A stretch of 64,000 bases of DNA from JADHOX01 sp038120515. Its GTDB lineage: Bacteria > Pseudomonadota > Alphaproteobacteria > Rickettsiales > JABIRX01. Shown here piece after piece: positions 45,680-58,600 of the stretch. The stretch spans positions 25,313 to 89,312 of the forward strand of contig JAYOLW010000006.1 in the NCBI GenBank assembly GCA_038120515.1, given 5' to 3'. The first letter of the stretch is position 1; each line of letters begins with the position of its first letter. A model generated the notes under the pieces. It ran no database searches. It was not told the DNA's origin and saw nothing but the letters and a program-made list of their open reading frames with translations. Position numbers and translations under genes: made by a program.

Positions 45680-48600
45680 TGAGGACTCTAGTAAACTTGA
45701 TTTATCGTTTTAACATTAAAATCAAATTATTAATAGTGTTCTTACTGCTTTGTAGTTGTGACTCTGGTTGTATTCCTGCTGGTGCAATTGGTTCATCAGA
45801 TGTTAAATCAATGAATGTTTTAGTAAATCCTGCTGCATATATATCTGGAGAAGAGGATATTGTACCTGAAGTTAGTTATGAATTTCTTGAGGAGTATGGA
45901 TCGGGTAGTTCAAAAATTTGTGATGCGATATGGAAGCGTTTGAATTTATCATATAATCCAAATTATGATTATAGTATTGCATATTCTGGAACAGCTGAGT
46001 TCTGTAATACAACCCCAGCAATCCCATCAACTGCGCTTACAATTTTGACAGCTAGTATGGTGAATGGAAATGACATGACCACAGTTTCAGATGGTTCTTC
46101 TGTATCTGCATTATTAGCAGCTTTTTCAAGTTCTGGATATTATAATTTTACTACTAACGCATCATTAGAGGGTAATAAATATGATTGTTTAGGAGAGCCA
46201 GTTATTTTGTATCAGCATATTGGAGGAGTAAATTCTGCTAGTAATTATTATACTTCATCAAATGGTAAAAATGATTCAGTTGGGACTTCCGCTAACTACA
46301 CTTGTAATAATGCATCAGGATGTACTTTAAACACAAGTATTGTCGATTTTTCTATGGTTGAAATTCCAAGGGGGTGCACAGTAACTTTATATGATCAACT
46401 AAATGGAGATGACAGTGGCAAATGGGTTAAAGCTAGTGTTCCGGTCGACACACCTAGTCCTTATGTCTATAATGCTTTTGATTACAGGTTTGATAATAAT
46501 CAGCTAGAAAGTCAGTGTAATAGTTGGGCTATTCAAGATTGTATAAGTAGTCTTTCTGTAATTCAGGATAGTGATTCATATGTCACATGTGGCAGCACCC
46601 AGGAAACTTATCTTTATAAGGAGTTGCTTGGTTCATATGATAATAATCCAATGATTTTATCTGGGACTCAATCTTCAAAATGGATAAATTCTATTACTGG
46701 TTATGCAGGACAAAATGTAGGAAATGATACGATCACAACATTTGCTGTTTCAGAAGGTTGTACACTTGTTTTATATGATGGTAATTATGCAGATAATGAT
46801 CCCATTTATGTTCCATGGCCAAAAATTCGTGATAAAACCTCAGAAGTTTTTTCACTGCAATTGTTATGTTCATTAAAAGATTATAGTAGTTGGGGATATG
46901 AAGTAGAGGCTTCATCAAACTGTGGAGTACTTGATGGTGAAAATAAACTCATTACTATCGAAAATATTATCAAGTCAATTAAAATTGAGCCCAATCCTGT
47001 TTATGAAGATTTAAGTGTTTTTGCCAAAGCCTTTCCTGATGATGATGACTATATGGCAGAATTTTTTAATTTAGATCGAGCGGGAATAAAAGAGGCAGCG
47101 TTATATTTTGACGGTATTTCCAATTTTATGATTTCAAATAATATTGCAGATTATATCAGACAAAATAATGGTTATAATATAATTTTAACTATCACTCCAT
47201 CATACTGTAAAATGGAGTGTACGAGTAGTGGTTGTACTGAGGATTGTACGGCAGATGCCGCAAGTGCTGAACCACGTATAATATTTGCAACTAATAGAGC
47301 TGATAAAGATACTCTAGGTGATTATTTAGCAATTAGACAGAATGGAAATTTAGAATTTAATGGTCAGCAATTAAGTGCTAAAAATTATTATGAAACAAAA
47401 ATTCAAATTAGTATTTCTAAAAAATTTCAATCAGCTGATATAATAATTACCGATGTTACAGACGAAGAAGTTGCCGAAGAAGATGTTGAGCAAGTTAGTT
47501 TAAATTCTTTAGCAATTTATAATGATCATGAATATTTCTCATTTGGTCAAGAATGGGATTATGAAATTTCTCCTTCTCAATTCTTTAAGGGATATTTATA
47601 TAATTTTAGTTTACTTAGTGATGCCGCAACAGAAGAAGATCTAGCTGCTGTTGTTGCGATTGTAGAACGTAATGCAAGCTTATATAATACCGGTGGATCA
47701 CCTGAAGAGATAACTGAGGCATTTTGCAATACAGATTTCGATTTTGATGATATAGGAATTGCTTATGGAACTGATATCAATACTGATTTTACTGTTTCGG
47801 ATCAGCCTGTTGCAACAGATGGAGTATTTAATATTCCGACAGGAATAAGCCAAGGTGATAATTTCTATTTTAGAGTTAAAAATTCGTTATTATCATGTGA
47901 TAATACATTGGCTGAAAATTTTGATCTATATGAATTAAGCTCTGGTGAGATTACAATTTCAATAAAAGAAAGTAAGGATGCAAGTGGGCTTGTGGCTGGA
48001 TTACAGACTTTTATTGTTGATCCAATAGTTGATATTTTTGATTGCAAAGCAACAGATCAGGATGGAAACCCTACAGATTGTGGTGGTTTCTATAAAATGT
48101 TTTATGATCAGTTGGTTATTGGTACACCTGAAAAGCCAAGTTTATTTGCCTTCCTAGTAAATACGTTTTTACAATTCCTAATTATTATAATGGGAATTAA
48201 TGTATTATTTGGTCTTGAGAAGGTTAGTAGTTGGGCTTTAATTGGAAGAATTATTAAAATAGGTCTGGTTTATTTTCTAGTATCTCCAGGGTCATGGGAG
48301 TTTTTTAATGATTATGTTATTACCTTTGTTCGAAATGTACCGCTTGAAATAGGAGAGTTCCTAACTGATAATTTGGTGGTAGCGGATAATATTGCTTCGT
48401 CACAACAGGATAAAGCATCGATGTTTGATATGTTGGATAATGTCACCGGATTGTTTTTATCAAGTGACATACATGGAAAAATTTGGGGGTTATTATTTGC
48501 GTCACCAACTGGAATTATGATGGTTGGATTAATTTATTATGCTATTTACTTATTTTTTAAAGGCTTGTTAACTGCATTAATTCAATATGTCGTTATTATT

Positions 48601-49677
48601 TTAATAATTTCTCTTGCTATTATCTTAGCTCCATTTTTTATTATTTCTGTATTACTTCCATATACAAAAGATTTTTTTACAAAATGGCTTGATATGTTGA
48701 TAGGTGGAGCTTTTAAATTAATGATGCTTAGCTTAACTGTGATTTTATTCTCATATCTAATTTATGCATATGCTTATGATATGTTTAGTTATGCAGTTTG
48801 TTGGAAAACATTATTATACTGTTGTGATGTTATGCCATTTCAAGTTGAGATATTTGAATTTTTTGCGCCCTCAACTTTTGATTACAGGCGTTTTGGTATC
48901 GAAGAAGTTACTGCATCTGCTCCAGGTTTTGTCGAAGTTATATGTTTCTTAATAATTGTTATAATGTTTTATAATTTCTTAGATATTTCTGAACGTCTTT
49001 CTGATAAACTTGCAGGAGGTATTTCAATATCTGGTGTAGGTAAGGAATTTACCAGTGGTATGTATTCAATAAGAAAATCTATTCAAAATACTGCTGATGG
49101 AGCTGTGGGTAAGGCTTATGATCTTTATCATAATGAAAAAGGTGCTTGGAACCGAAAGAAATCTAATATGAAACGTGATTTCTATGATTCGCTAAATAGT
49201 ACCTTAACTGGAGAAAAAACTGTTAACGAAAAAGCTGCTAAAAAAGATATGGATAAATTATTCAAGGAGATGTCTGCAGAATATGCAAAGGAAGGCAAAG
49301 ATATGCGTGATTTTAAAGATGATTACAAAAAAAGAGCCAAAGAAACTCTTAAATCTGGAAGTAAATTTAGCGATAGCAAAATTGATAATATGTTAAGTCA
49401 AAAAAGATTTAATGCAAAATTAAATAAAAAAATTAAAAATACTGAAAATAGTATTGATGATCAGGCCTTAAATAATCTAGCAAAAGAGATGCGAGAAGAA
49501 TATAATTCATCTGGTAAAGATATGCTCGATTTTAAAGATGATTACAAAAACAGAGCCAAAGAAAGGTTAGAAAAAATGTCTACAAATGTTGGTAATAAAG
49601 ATAAACAAGCTGAATTAGATAAAAAAATTGAAAGCAGCGCACGTAAATCATATAAAGATACAAAAAGAAAGAGATAG
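45676..49677 (+). CDS. VirB6-family lipoprotein 3 (1,333 residues) with crystallin-like and LamG-like modules
   Basis: A signal ending LLLCSC at about residues 22-27 suggests a lipoprotein. Two beta/gamma-crystallin-like modules seem present at about 174-257 and 308-384; each ends with a cysteine-Thr-Val/Leu-x-Leu-Tyr-Asp strand (GCTVTLYDQLNGDDSG, GCTLVLYDGNYADNDP), and the second has NDTITT at 350-355, close to the (N/D)(N/D)xx(S/T)S motif. Residues about 475-665 resemble a LamG/concanavalin fold (LYFDGISNFMISNN, then FFKGYLYNFSLLSDAATEEDL). The VirB6 core is at 813-1110. The basic C-terminal tail (1150-1333) contains a duplicated 73-residue unit. The module calls are fold-pattern inferences; the VirB6 core is clear. 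Confidence 0.85.
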   Translation: MMRTLVNLIYRFNIKIKLLIVFLLLCSCDSGCIPAGAIGSSDVKSMNVLVNPAAYISGEEDIVPEVSYEFLEEYGSGSSKICDAIWKRLNLSYNPNYDYSIAYSGTAEFCNTTPAIPSTALTILTASMVNGNDMTTVSDGSSVSALLAAFSSSGYYNFTTNASLEGNKYDCLGEPVILYQHIGGVNSASNYYTSSNGKNDSVGTSANYTCNNASGCTLNTSIVDFSMVEIPRGCTVTLYDQLNGDDSGKWVKASVPVDTPSPYVYNAFDYRFDNNQLESQCNSWAIQDCISSLSVIQDSDSYVTCGSTQETYLYKELLGSYDNNPMILSGTQSSKWINSITGYAGQNVGNDTITTFAVSEGCTLVLYDGNYADNDPIYVPWPKIRDKTSEVFSLQLLCSLKDYSSWGYEVEASSNCGVLDGENKLITIENIIKSIKIEPNPVYEDLSVFAKAFPDDDDYMAEFFNLDRAGIKEAALYFDGISNFMISNNIADYIRQNNGYNIILTITPSYCKMECTSSGCTEDCTADAASAEPRIIFATNRADKDTLGDYLAIRQNGNLEFNGQQLSAKNYYETKIQISISKKFQSADIIITDVTDEEVAEEDVEQVSLNSLAIYNDHEYFSFGQEWDYEISPSQFFKGYLYNFSLLSDAATEEDLAAVVAIVERNASLYNTGGSPEEITEAFCNTDFDFDDIGIAYGTDINTDFTVSDQPVATDGVFNIPTGISQGDNFYFRVKNSLLSCDNTLAENFDLYELSSGEITISIKESKDASGLVAGLQTFIVDPIVDIFDCKATDQDGNPTDCGGFYKMFYDQLVIGTPEKPSLFAFLVNTFLQFLIIIMGINVLFGLEKVSSWALIGRIIKIGLVYFLVSPGSWEFFNDYVITFVRNVPLEIGEFLTDNLVVADNIASSQQDKASMFDMLDNVTGLFLSSDIHGKIWGLLFASPTGIMMVGLIYYAIYLFFKGLLTALIQYVVIILIISLAIILAPFFIISVLLPYTKDFFTKWLDMLIGGAFKLMMLSLTVILFSYLIYAYAYDMFSYAVCWKTLLYCCDVMPFQVEIFEFFAPSTFDYRRFGIEEVTASAPGFVEVICFLIIVIMFYNFLDISERLSDKLAGGISISGVGKEFTSGMYSIRKSIQNTADGAVGKAYDLYHNEKGAWNRKKSNMKRDFYDSLNSTLTGEKTVNEKAAKKDMDKLFKEMSAEYAKEGKDMRDFKDDYKKRAKETLKSGSKFSDSKIDNMLSQKRFNAKLNKKIKNTENSIDDQALNNLAKEMREEYNSSGKDMLDFKDDYKNRAKERLEKMSTNVGNKDKQAELDKKIESSARKSYKDTKRKR
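49264..49590 (+). repeat. Duplicated 73-codon unit in the virB6-3 C-terminal tail
   Basis: The copies begin at 49264 and 49483, 219 bases apart. Both contain GKDM, one variable residue and DFKDDYK, followed by a Lys/Asn then RAKE. The tail is predicted cytoplasmic and highly charged. Confidence 0.8.
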
Positions 49678-49680
49678 TGG

Positions 49681-52600
49681 ATGAATAAAATCTTGTATTT
49701 AACACATAAATTATTCTTAACGTTCTTGCTTCTTATCCTTGCATCATGTCAGGGGTTTTTCCAGATATTAACTTCAACTCCTCAATGTATAGCAGCTGTC
49801 GATTTTGGCGATATAGTTTCTGTTAAAATTAATTTAAAGGTAAATCCTAATGAATATGGTGAAAAAGCTTTCACTCCACCTGGAAGGCTTTGTCAAAATG
49901 CTGCTGATGGAATTGATGGCTATCAAGTAACTTATTATAATACAGGAGTTGAATATACTAGTGTAAATAATCCTCTAACAATTAAGGCTTTTGGTTATGG
50001 AGATTTTTGTTCAAAATCATTTGCGACAGGTTATGAAACTTCAACTAGCGCTTCATGTAATGGTGTTGATTGTTCTGCAGACCCTGGTTCATCCTGTTGT
50101 ACAATGGCCATCCAAGAAGATGCTTCTGAATGTCAAACATCAGCCATTATGCTTAATCCTAAGATTCAAGGAGAGCAGCCTATTTTTTCTGATAATGAAC
50201 TAATCTGTTCTGATACTCCTGCAGGTAATACTTCATATCAATTTGATGCTACTGATAACTTTTTAGTTTTAGTGCCAAAAGTATGTATTCCAGGTGATCA
50301 TGATTCAAATAAAAACTGTTCAAATAATATATCTGATTACAAAGATATTAAAAAAAGTGGTGTCTGGCAGGATTGTAGTAAATGCACATCTAGTACTAAT
50401 AACTCAGATTGTAATTCTTGTGGATGTGTTCTTAAAGATTATGTTTGTGACACTAGTGGAGGGGCTTCTAATGTAAATGGGGCTTGCACATGTGGAAATA
50501 AGTCAAATTGTGAAGTTAAATATACTGAAGTAATTGGGTATTACCCAGATCAAATAGATTTTGCAAAAGAGACTTTTCAGTATGATACAACTGATGGCTT
50601 TGTTACTGATGGGTCAAATGGGGATGGCGTATGCTCAAAGTTTGAATTTATGGTTATGCAATCATATTACAACCTTGAAAAAATGAATTCGGTGGATCCT
50701 GATATTAATTTATCAGCTCAGGAAATGCAAAAAAATGCGTTAAGTTCTGTCTCTCTTGGTTTTATTATTGATGCAGCAGATAATAACACAAGTAGTAATA
50801 TTAAATATTATCAACAAATATACTCAACTGAGTATGGAGGGTCTAAGACAAAACAAGTTTTTTTAAATCAAAATTGTAGCGCAACAGATTGTAATTTGAA
50901 TACCTATACATATGATGCAGTTAATGCAACATTTTCTGCCGGTACTGGAACTACAACATATCAGTGCCAAGGTTCAGAAACCGATTATAAAGATTTTGTC
51001 GAAGGTTGTTCAAATCAGAGACATGCATATAATAATTGTTTAAAAGTAGGATATGGTGGAGCTGAATGTTTCAAATATCATGAGAGTCTTACATTAGATA
51101 CATGTATTGATGAATGTAAAAATTTCGTAGATCTTGGTTATGTTGATGCCAATGATTGTTTTGAACAAGAAAGTCTAAAGTCAGAATCAACATGTTATGG
51201 ATTTAAATATCAAAGTTTTCAGGAATGTGTAAGTCAAGATTCCAATTGCGAAAATTATAATCAAGATAGAGAAGTTAATAGTTCAATGATTCCTTCCTGT
51301 GAATCTTTGTGCGATGCAGCATCTAAAAGTGCTAATGCTTTAGCAGGACAATATTATTATAATGAATATTATAAATGCATCATTGGAGATACGTCGCATT
51401 GTCTATCTAATTACAATATGTGTAAGGATGCGGGAAATACAGGTTGTGATACTGAATATAATCAATGTAATATAGATACTAATAAAGTTGCTTGCAAACC
51501 TATCTGTACCAGCTCAGAAGAAGATGATTATTATGATAATGTTTATGATTCTTGTTGTGGAAATTCATCTGTTTTTATAAAAGCTAATAGTTCAACTTGT
51601 GTAAATGATAAAACTTATTGGAATACTACACCAGAAAGAATATATCTGTATGATCCAGAGATGGAAGATGGAGCTAAATCTATTAAATTTTCTGTTGGCG
51701 ATAAATCATTTTATCTTTCAGATACTGACACCTTTACTTTACTCGATGGTTCAAGTGCTGAAACTTGTGAATGTCTTTTTGATTCATCAATAGATTGTGA
51801 TGAAGATAATATCTGTTATGATATTTCAGTATCAGATATTAGTATCAATGATTTCTATATGTTGCATTATGACGGTGTTGCATTGAATGGTTGGGGGCGA
51901 CTTGAATATGATAGGCCATATGCTGAAAATAATTCTTGTGATGGTGTAGGAGGAGATTATAAATCATCAAGACCTTTCTACCCTTGGTGGCTGGTTTTTT
52001 GGGATCATGCATATGATCATCATTCTGTTGATGAGGATTATAATACAGGGTGTTGGCAAAGAAAAAGAGATATATCATATGGTCCATTTAAATGTTGTAA
52101 AGTTATATGGTACTCGGCATGGGAGTGGAAGGGAAAACATTATGTTTATAATAATATAAGTAATAATATCGGACAAACTTCTTTAATGATTAGAACATTA
52201 GAGACATGTTCCGGTGGTAGTGAATTAATTAGAATTAAAATAGGAGAGGGTAATGTAGCGGACGAGATGACGCTTAAAACTTTAGCTAATTTGTCAGCAT
52301 CGCACAATTTAACTAAAACAGGGCAAATTTATGCTAGAGTTGTTGATTCTTTTGCTAATGAGGAAGGTGATTGTTTTGTAACTGATCAAGCAGCATATGA
52401 TTATGCTATGAAAAATAATGCTGGAACCTTTCTACTTTCAATAACCACAATTGAAGATGAAATAGAGTTAACATCAATAGTTCCTCTAATCATAGAGCCT
52501 TTTAATTATTTATTTCAATCAGATTTTAAAGAAAGCGCTTTTAACAACATTGTAGGTTCAGATTCTTTATTTCAAACACTTTTAAAGATTGTTGTTACGC

Positions 52601-55600
52601 TATATATTTCATATATGGGGCTAATGTTTGTTGTGGGTTTATCACAAATATCTCAAGGTGAACTATTAAAACGTTTGATTAGAATTGGAATAGTTTATAT
52701 GTTTGTTTCGCCTGGTGGGTGGGAATTCTTTTACACATATATCATTCAATTTTTTGAGGGCGGGGCTGAGGATTTAGCCGAATTATTTACTTATTCATTA
52801 AGACCTGATCTTGAAGATAGTGATGATGGAGCGCTTGGAAGTTTTGTTGTTTTTGATTACTTCTTTTATTATTTATTTCAGCAGGTCATTCTTACAAAAC
52901 TTGTCGCAATTTTATTTTCGCCAATATTAGTTGGCTGGTTATTATTTGCTTTTGTTGTCGGTGCTGTAATTTGCGTTATTGTTGCGATAGGTAAAATTAT
53001 AATTTTGTATGTAATGGCTAAAGTAGTATTAACTATATTATTTATTATTGGCCCGATCTTTTTTATCTTTTTAGTATTTGAATCGACCAAGCAGTTTTTT
53101 AGAAACTGGCTTAATATGATAATTAGTTATTCAATACAATTAGCGATGATTTTCTTTGTAGTGAATATTTTTGGATATATGATTCTTGCAGCATTATTTG
53201 ATGTTTTTAGTTTTGGTGTTTGTTGGGGAACGATCTTATCAATTAATTTTCCTTTTATGCCTCCATTTGAAATGTTAAGTTTTTGGCGGGCTGCAGGCAT
53301 AGATCCAAGATACTCAGCCGAATATNNNNNNNNNNGCCGAATATAATGCGGCACAAACTGTTTCGTTTTATTCTACTGCTTATTTCTTTGCACTAGGTTA
53401 TTTCTTTATGAAATTTACTGATTCTGTAATAAAAGTTGCTGATACGATTGCTGGTGGTGGTGCAAGTGGGGCTACTCTTGGTGATATAGCCGGTAAACTT
53501 ACTAGTCAGGTTGCACCAATGATGAGAAAGGCAGCAACAAAAGCTGGTAAGGTTGGTCTTAGAGCGGGAGCATTTGGTGGTAAACTTGCCTATAAAACTG
53601 CTGCTCCAATTGCAAGGCAGGCAATTTCTGCTGCGAAATCTGCAGGTTCGGCCGGTTTAAAAACAGGTGCTTTGATGGCTGCTGGGGGAGTAAAATTTGC
53701 TGGTCATACTATTGGTTCAACAGTAAGAGCTGCTGGTTCTGGAGCAAAAACGTTTGGATATACAGCTGCTGGAGTTGGAAGATTTGTTAAGGGTGATGTA
53801 AAAAAAGCTAAAGAGAATTTTGGCTTAGCGCAAAAGAAATTTACTAATACATTTACTAAGCATGGCTTAGCAGGTCTAGCGAAATCAACATATAAAGATG
53901 CGACATCAAAAGATGGTCTTTTAAATAAAGCAGCAAAGACAGCAAAAGATGGAGCTTTAAAGACCGGTGGTCATCTTGCAAGAGCTGGTGTTTCAGTTTT
54001 ATCTGCACCAAAAAGATTAGGGAAGAATATTGCAGAATCTTGGCAGGAGTCAAAAACTAAAAATCTTAGAAAAGAATTTGGGGAGGCAACTGGTTTAATA
54101 TCTAATAAAGAAGCTGAGCGAAGAAGAGAGCAAAGACGAAGATTTGAAAAAGGTGTCAAAGATACGATTAAAGAGATCAAGGAGGAGAATCTTTCTGATG
54201 CTGAGAAAATGGATAAGCTAAGAAAAGATCTAAGAGAAAAATTCAAAGGTGATGAGAAAAAAGTTGATAATTATATTAGGCGCAATGAGCGAAATCTCAT
54301 TTGGCCTAGTCTTAGCAAACAAATGACAATGAAAGGGGAGAGTCATTCGGAAATTTCAGGAATGGGGCGTCATATTAGATCTGCAAAATCATTAGGATAT
54401 TCTACAAGGGCAAGCTATGCAAAGAAAGAGCTTAAATTTATTAAAGGTGTTGATAGATTAGGGGCTGGTTTTTCAAAAGGTATGGATTTCTTAACAGCGC
54501 CTGTAAGGAAAACTGCAGGTTTAGTTGGTGGCAAAAAGTTAGAGGATAAGTTAAGTTTTGAAAAGAACTGGCGCAAACATTATGATGGTGTCATAAAAAG
54601 ACGTGAAGATCACATTGATAATTTAGTAGATAAATCACTGAAGATCAGAAAAAATACAGAATTTGATAAATATTCCAAAGATATTGAAAGTATCAGGACA
54701 AATTTGGATGAAAGATACGGTAAAGAAAATCGTGATTCAGAGGTTTATAAAAAAGCTTTAGAGTCAAAGATGCAAGAGAGATTGGCTGATTTTAAAACTG
54801 ATGGTAATGCTATGATGATTTACCATAAAGAGATGGAGGAGAAGAAACTTGACTTAATCAAGGATGGTAAAGATGAGGCAGCAATTAGGGCTGAACTAAT
54901 AACGCATTCTAATACGATTAAAGAAAAAATTGCTGATAATCTTAAAGATAAGGGGATTGTTGATACTAGTAGGTTAAATCCTTATGAGGATGAAACTATA
55001 AGAGCTGCTAACATACACATGGCAAAAACCAAACAATGGGATTCTTCATATACAGCTACAAGTCAGTTTTCAGCTCAAATAAAAAGAGAAGTGGATGAAT
55101 ATGATAAGCAAGCTAGAAAATTAGGAAAAGATATAGAGCTTTTGGAACGTGAAAAAACAACGTTAGAAGAAGAGACTCGGGGTAAGGTATCAGAATTGGA
55201 TTTAAAGATTAAAGCAAATCAAGATCTTTTAAGCTCTGTTGAGCCAGGCAATAAACTTAGAAAAGAAATATTAGAGGCTACTATTGAGGCGCATAAAACG
55301 GATAGAGAAGCTACACAAAGTCGTTTAACACAGAAGCAGGAAGAAATTGACAATACAATTGAAAAAACAACAGCTAGAAAAACTGCTATTGAAGAAGCTA
55401 AGAAAGAAGCTATGGAAACAACAGCAGAAAGTCTTACTCTTGATGCAAAAGGAAAACAGATTACAGCTAACCTTGGTTTTGATGACGAAACACAAAGGAC
55501 TTCGGATGAAATTAGCAAGACTAAACTTACTCAAAATGTTGTAGATTCAGAAATATTTCTAAAACAAGTTGATGCCTATGAGAAATCACAAGGACTTGTC

Positions 55601-58600
55601 GATTTAAAAGGAAGTGATTCAGCAATTCTTGATAAGAAATCTATTAGTAATACTGACCTAGCTTCAGGTAAAGGACCTGATCCAGATTCAGGGCCTGATA
55701 AATCATCAATAGAGCCAAAGTTAGGTTCCAAAGATGTTGGTTTGGACGATGGTGGATCATCTAGTTTTAAAGGTAAAGGCGATGGTGGTGACGGTGATGA
55801 TGGTCCTGGGCCTGATCTTCCAAGAAAACCAGATGATAAAGCTGCAGATATGATGCTAGCATCTGAAAAACAAGCAATTGAGAATTTACGTAAGGAGTTA
55901 GTAGATGAAAAAGCTCAGCTTGATCAACAACAAGAAGATCTAAAACAAATTGAAGCTTTACAAAAGGATTTAGCTGACAAACAACAAAAATCTGATGCTT
56001 TAGATAAAGAAATTGGAGATACTAGAACACAAATAGACCAAGCTGACGCTAAAGTTGCGGCAGATTTTAAAGAGTCTCGTGATGCTTTGGAAAAAGCAAC
56101 AGATACTAATCTAGAAGCTTCTCAACAGCTAGAAAAAGATAAAGCTGATCTCTTAGATAAACAAAAACAATTAAATGAAGATATAGCATTATCTCAAGCA
56201 GCAGAAATGTTTGAAAAACACGAGCAAGAATATGATAAGCAGCAAAATCTTGATCAACAGGCAAAGCTTCAGGAAGAAAAAAGTACTGTAGAATCAGATA
56301 AAGTTCGCTCTGATGCTGAATATGAGGAAAACCAGAAAGAAATAGCAAAGGCGAATATGGATAATGTCTTAGATGAGCTTAAGACAAAAGCAGAAGATAA
56401 AGAGCAAGTAGAAAAATTAAGCAAGGAGCAAGTTGAATTAGACTTAGCAAAACAGCAATCAGAGGAGCTTAAAGATCAAATAGAAGAAGATAAGCAAACT
56501 CTAGAAGATAGTAAAAAACAGCTACAGGAAGTTCTTGACAATATCGGGCAAGAGCAAAAGCAAGCAAGTGATAAAGAACAATCCAGAATAATAGAGCAAG
56601 AAAAGCAGTTAAGACAAGATGATGAGGATGCTGCATTAGCACAAGCTGCAGCAATGTTTAGTGAGGCTGAAAGAGATGCAGCTTCAAAAGATTATGATCA
56701 GCTGCTTGATAAAGCTAAAATATCAGATGCTGAGGCCGAACTTCTTAATGACTCTCAAGCTAAAAGTGCTGAAAGAAAAGAAAAGATAGGTAATGATTTA
56801 GAAAAATTAGAAGCAGATAATCAATCATTAACTGAAGTCGAGCAAAAAGATTTAGAGTTAAAGCAAAGCCAGATTAATGCAGAGGAAAAAAGAATTGAAG
56901 CCGTAAGAGAGGAGCAGGATGCACTAAATAAACAAATAGAATCTGAAAAAGCAGAACTTAAGCAATCTCAGGATAAGTCATTAGAATTAGATCAGAAAAT
57001 CACGGAAGATAAACTTGAGTTAGAGGCGGCGCAAACTCAATATGAACAATCCGAAAAAGATCAAGAGCTTATTAATCAAAGAAATGCGATGCTTGCAGAA
57101 ATTGAACAAACAGGCATTGATAAACAAGTTCAGATATCTGAAAAGGCACAGGAAGAACTTAATGATCTTAAGTCGGAAGCTCAAGCAAACCAAGATCAAT
57201 TAGAAATTGAAACGAAAAATTTAGCTAAGTTAGAATCTGAAAAAGTAGCTCTTGATAAAGAATTAGAAGGTTTCGAGCAAGAAGAAGCAAGAATTAAGGA
57301 AGAGCAAGTACGTTTAGCACAGAGACAAGATGAATCTGCATTAGAAAATGATCGTTTGACTCAAGAAGAAACACAAAAATTAGCAGATGATAAAGCGATT
57401 TTAGAAGATGAGCAAGCTAAGTTAGTAAAATTAAGAGAAGAGAACGAAGCTTTAGAGACTCAAATTCAGAAGGATTCTGATGCTTTATCTGAGGGTCAGG
57501 CTAGGCAGGAAGAATTAGCATCTGAACAAACAAGCAGAGCAGAAGCTTTAGCTGAACAACAAAAAGCTCATGATACAGCCTCATCTGAATTAGCTAAATT
57601 GACAGAATTTAATGCTGAGCAATTGCAACAAGAGCAAGAAGCAATTGATAAACAAGTTCAGATATCTGAAAAGGCACAGGCAGAACTTAATGATCTTAAG
57701 TCGGAAGCTCAAGCAAACCAAGAGCAATTAGAAATTGAGACAACGCGTTTGGCTGAGTTAGAATCTGAAAAAGCAATGCTTGATGCTAAAGTAGAAGGTT
57801 TCAAGCAAGATGAGGCGAGAATTCACGAGGAGCAAGTAATTTTAGAACATAGTAAAATTGCAGCTGAATCAGAAAATGATCGTTTGACTAAAGAAGAAAC
57901 ACAAAAATTAGCAGATGATAAAGCGATTTTAGAAGCTGAGCAAGCTGAGTTAGTTAGCTTAAAAGAAGCGAATAAGGTTTTAGAAGATCAAATTCAGAAG
58001 GATTCTGATGCTTTATCTGAGGGTCAGGCTAGGCAGGAAGCACTAGCATTAGAACAAACAAGCAGAGCAGAAGCTTTAGCTGCTCAACAAGAAGCTCAAG
58101 CTAAAGCCTCATCTGAATTAGATGAATTGACAAAATCTAATGCTGAGCAATTGCAAAAAGAGCAGGCTGCAATAGATATTAAGCAACAGGAGCTAGAAGC
58201 AGCCCAGGTGCAAATAGAAAAATTAGCTATTGATGCATCCAATAATGATGAAGCTATATCTAAAGTTCAATCAGAATTAGACCAGTTAACAAAACAACAG
58301 GAAAATTTTGATAAAGTTCAACTAGAAATTGCTGAGCAGCAAAAACAATATTTTGAAAAAGTTCAAGAAATTATTGATGAGCATGGACAGGGTGGAATGC
58401 GTTCTACTTATGATACTGTTGCGGGATTTGTAGGAACTGAAAAAACTTATCATGCACAGATTAAGGAGCAAGTTGATTTGGCTGTCGAATTATCAAAAGA
58501 TCAGGATATAACTGATTTTTCTGACAATATAGATAAAGTCAATAAATTGTTATCAGATATGTCTGAGAAGCAATCATTTATAGATATTTCTCAGAACAAA

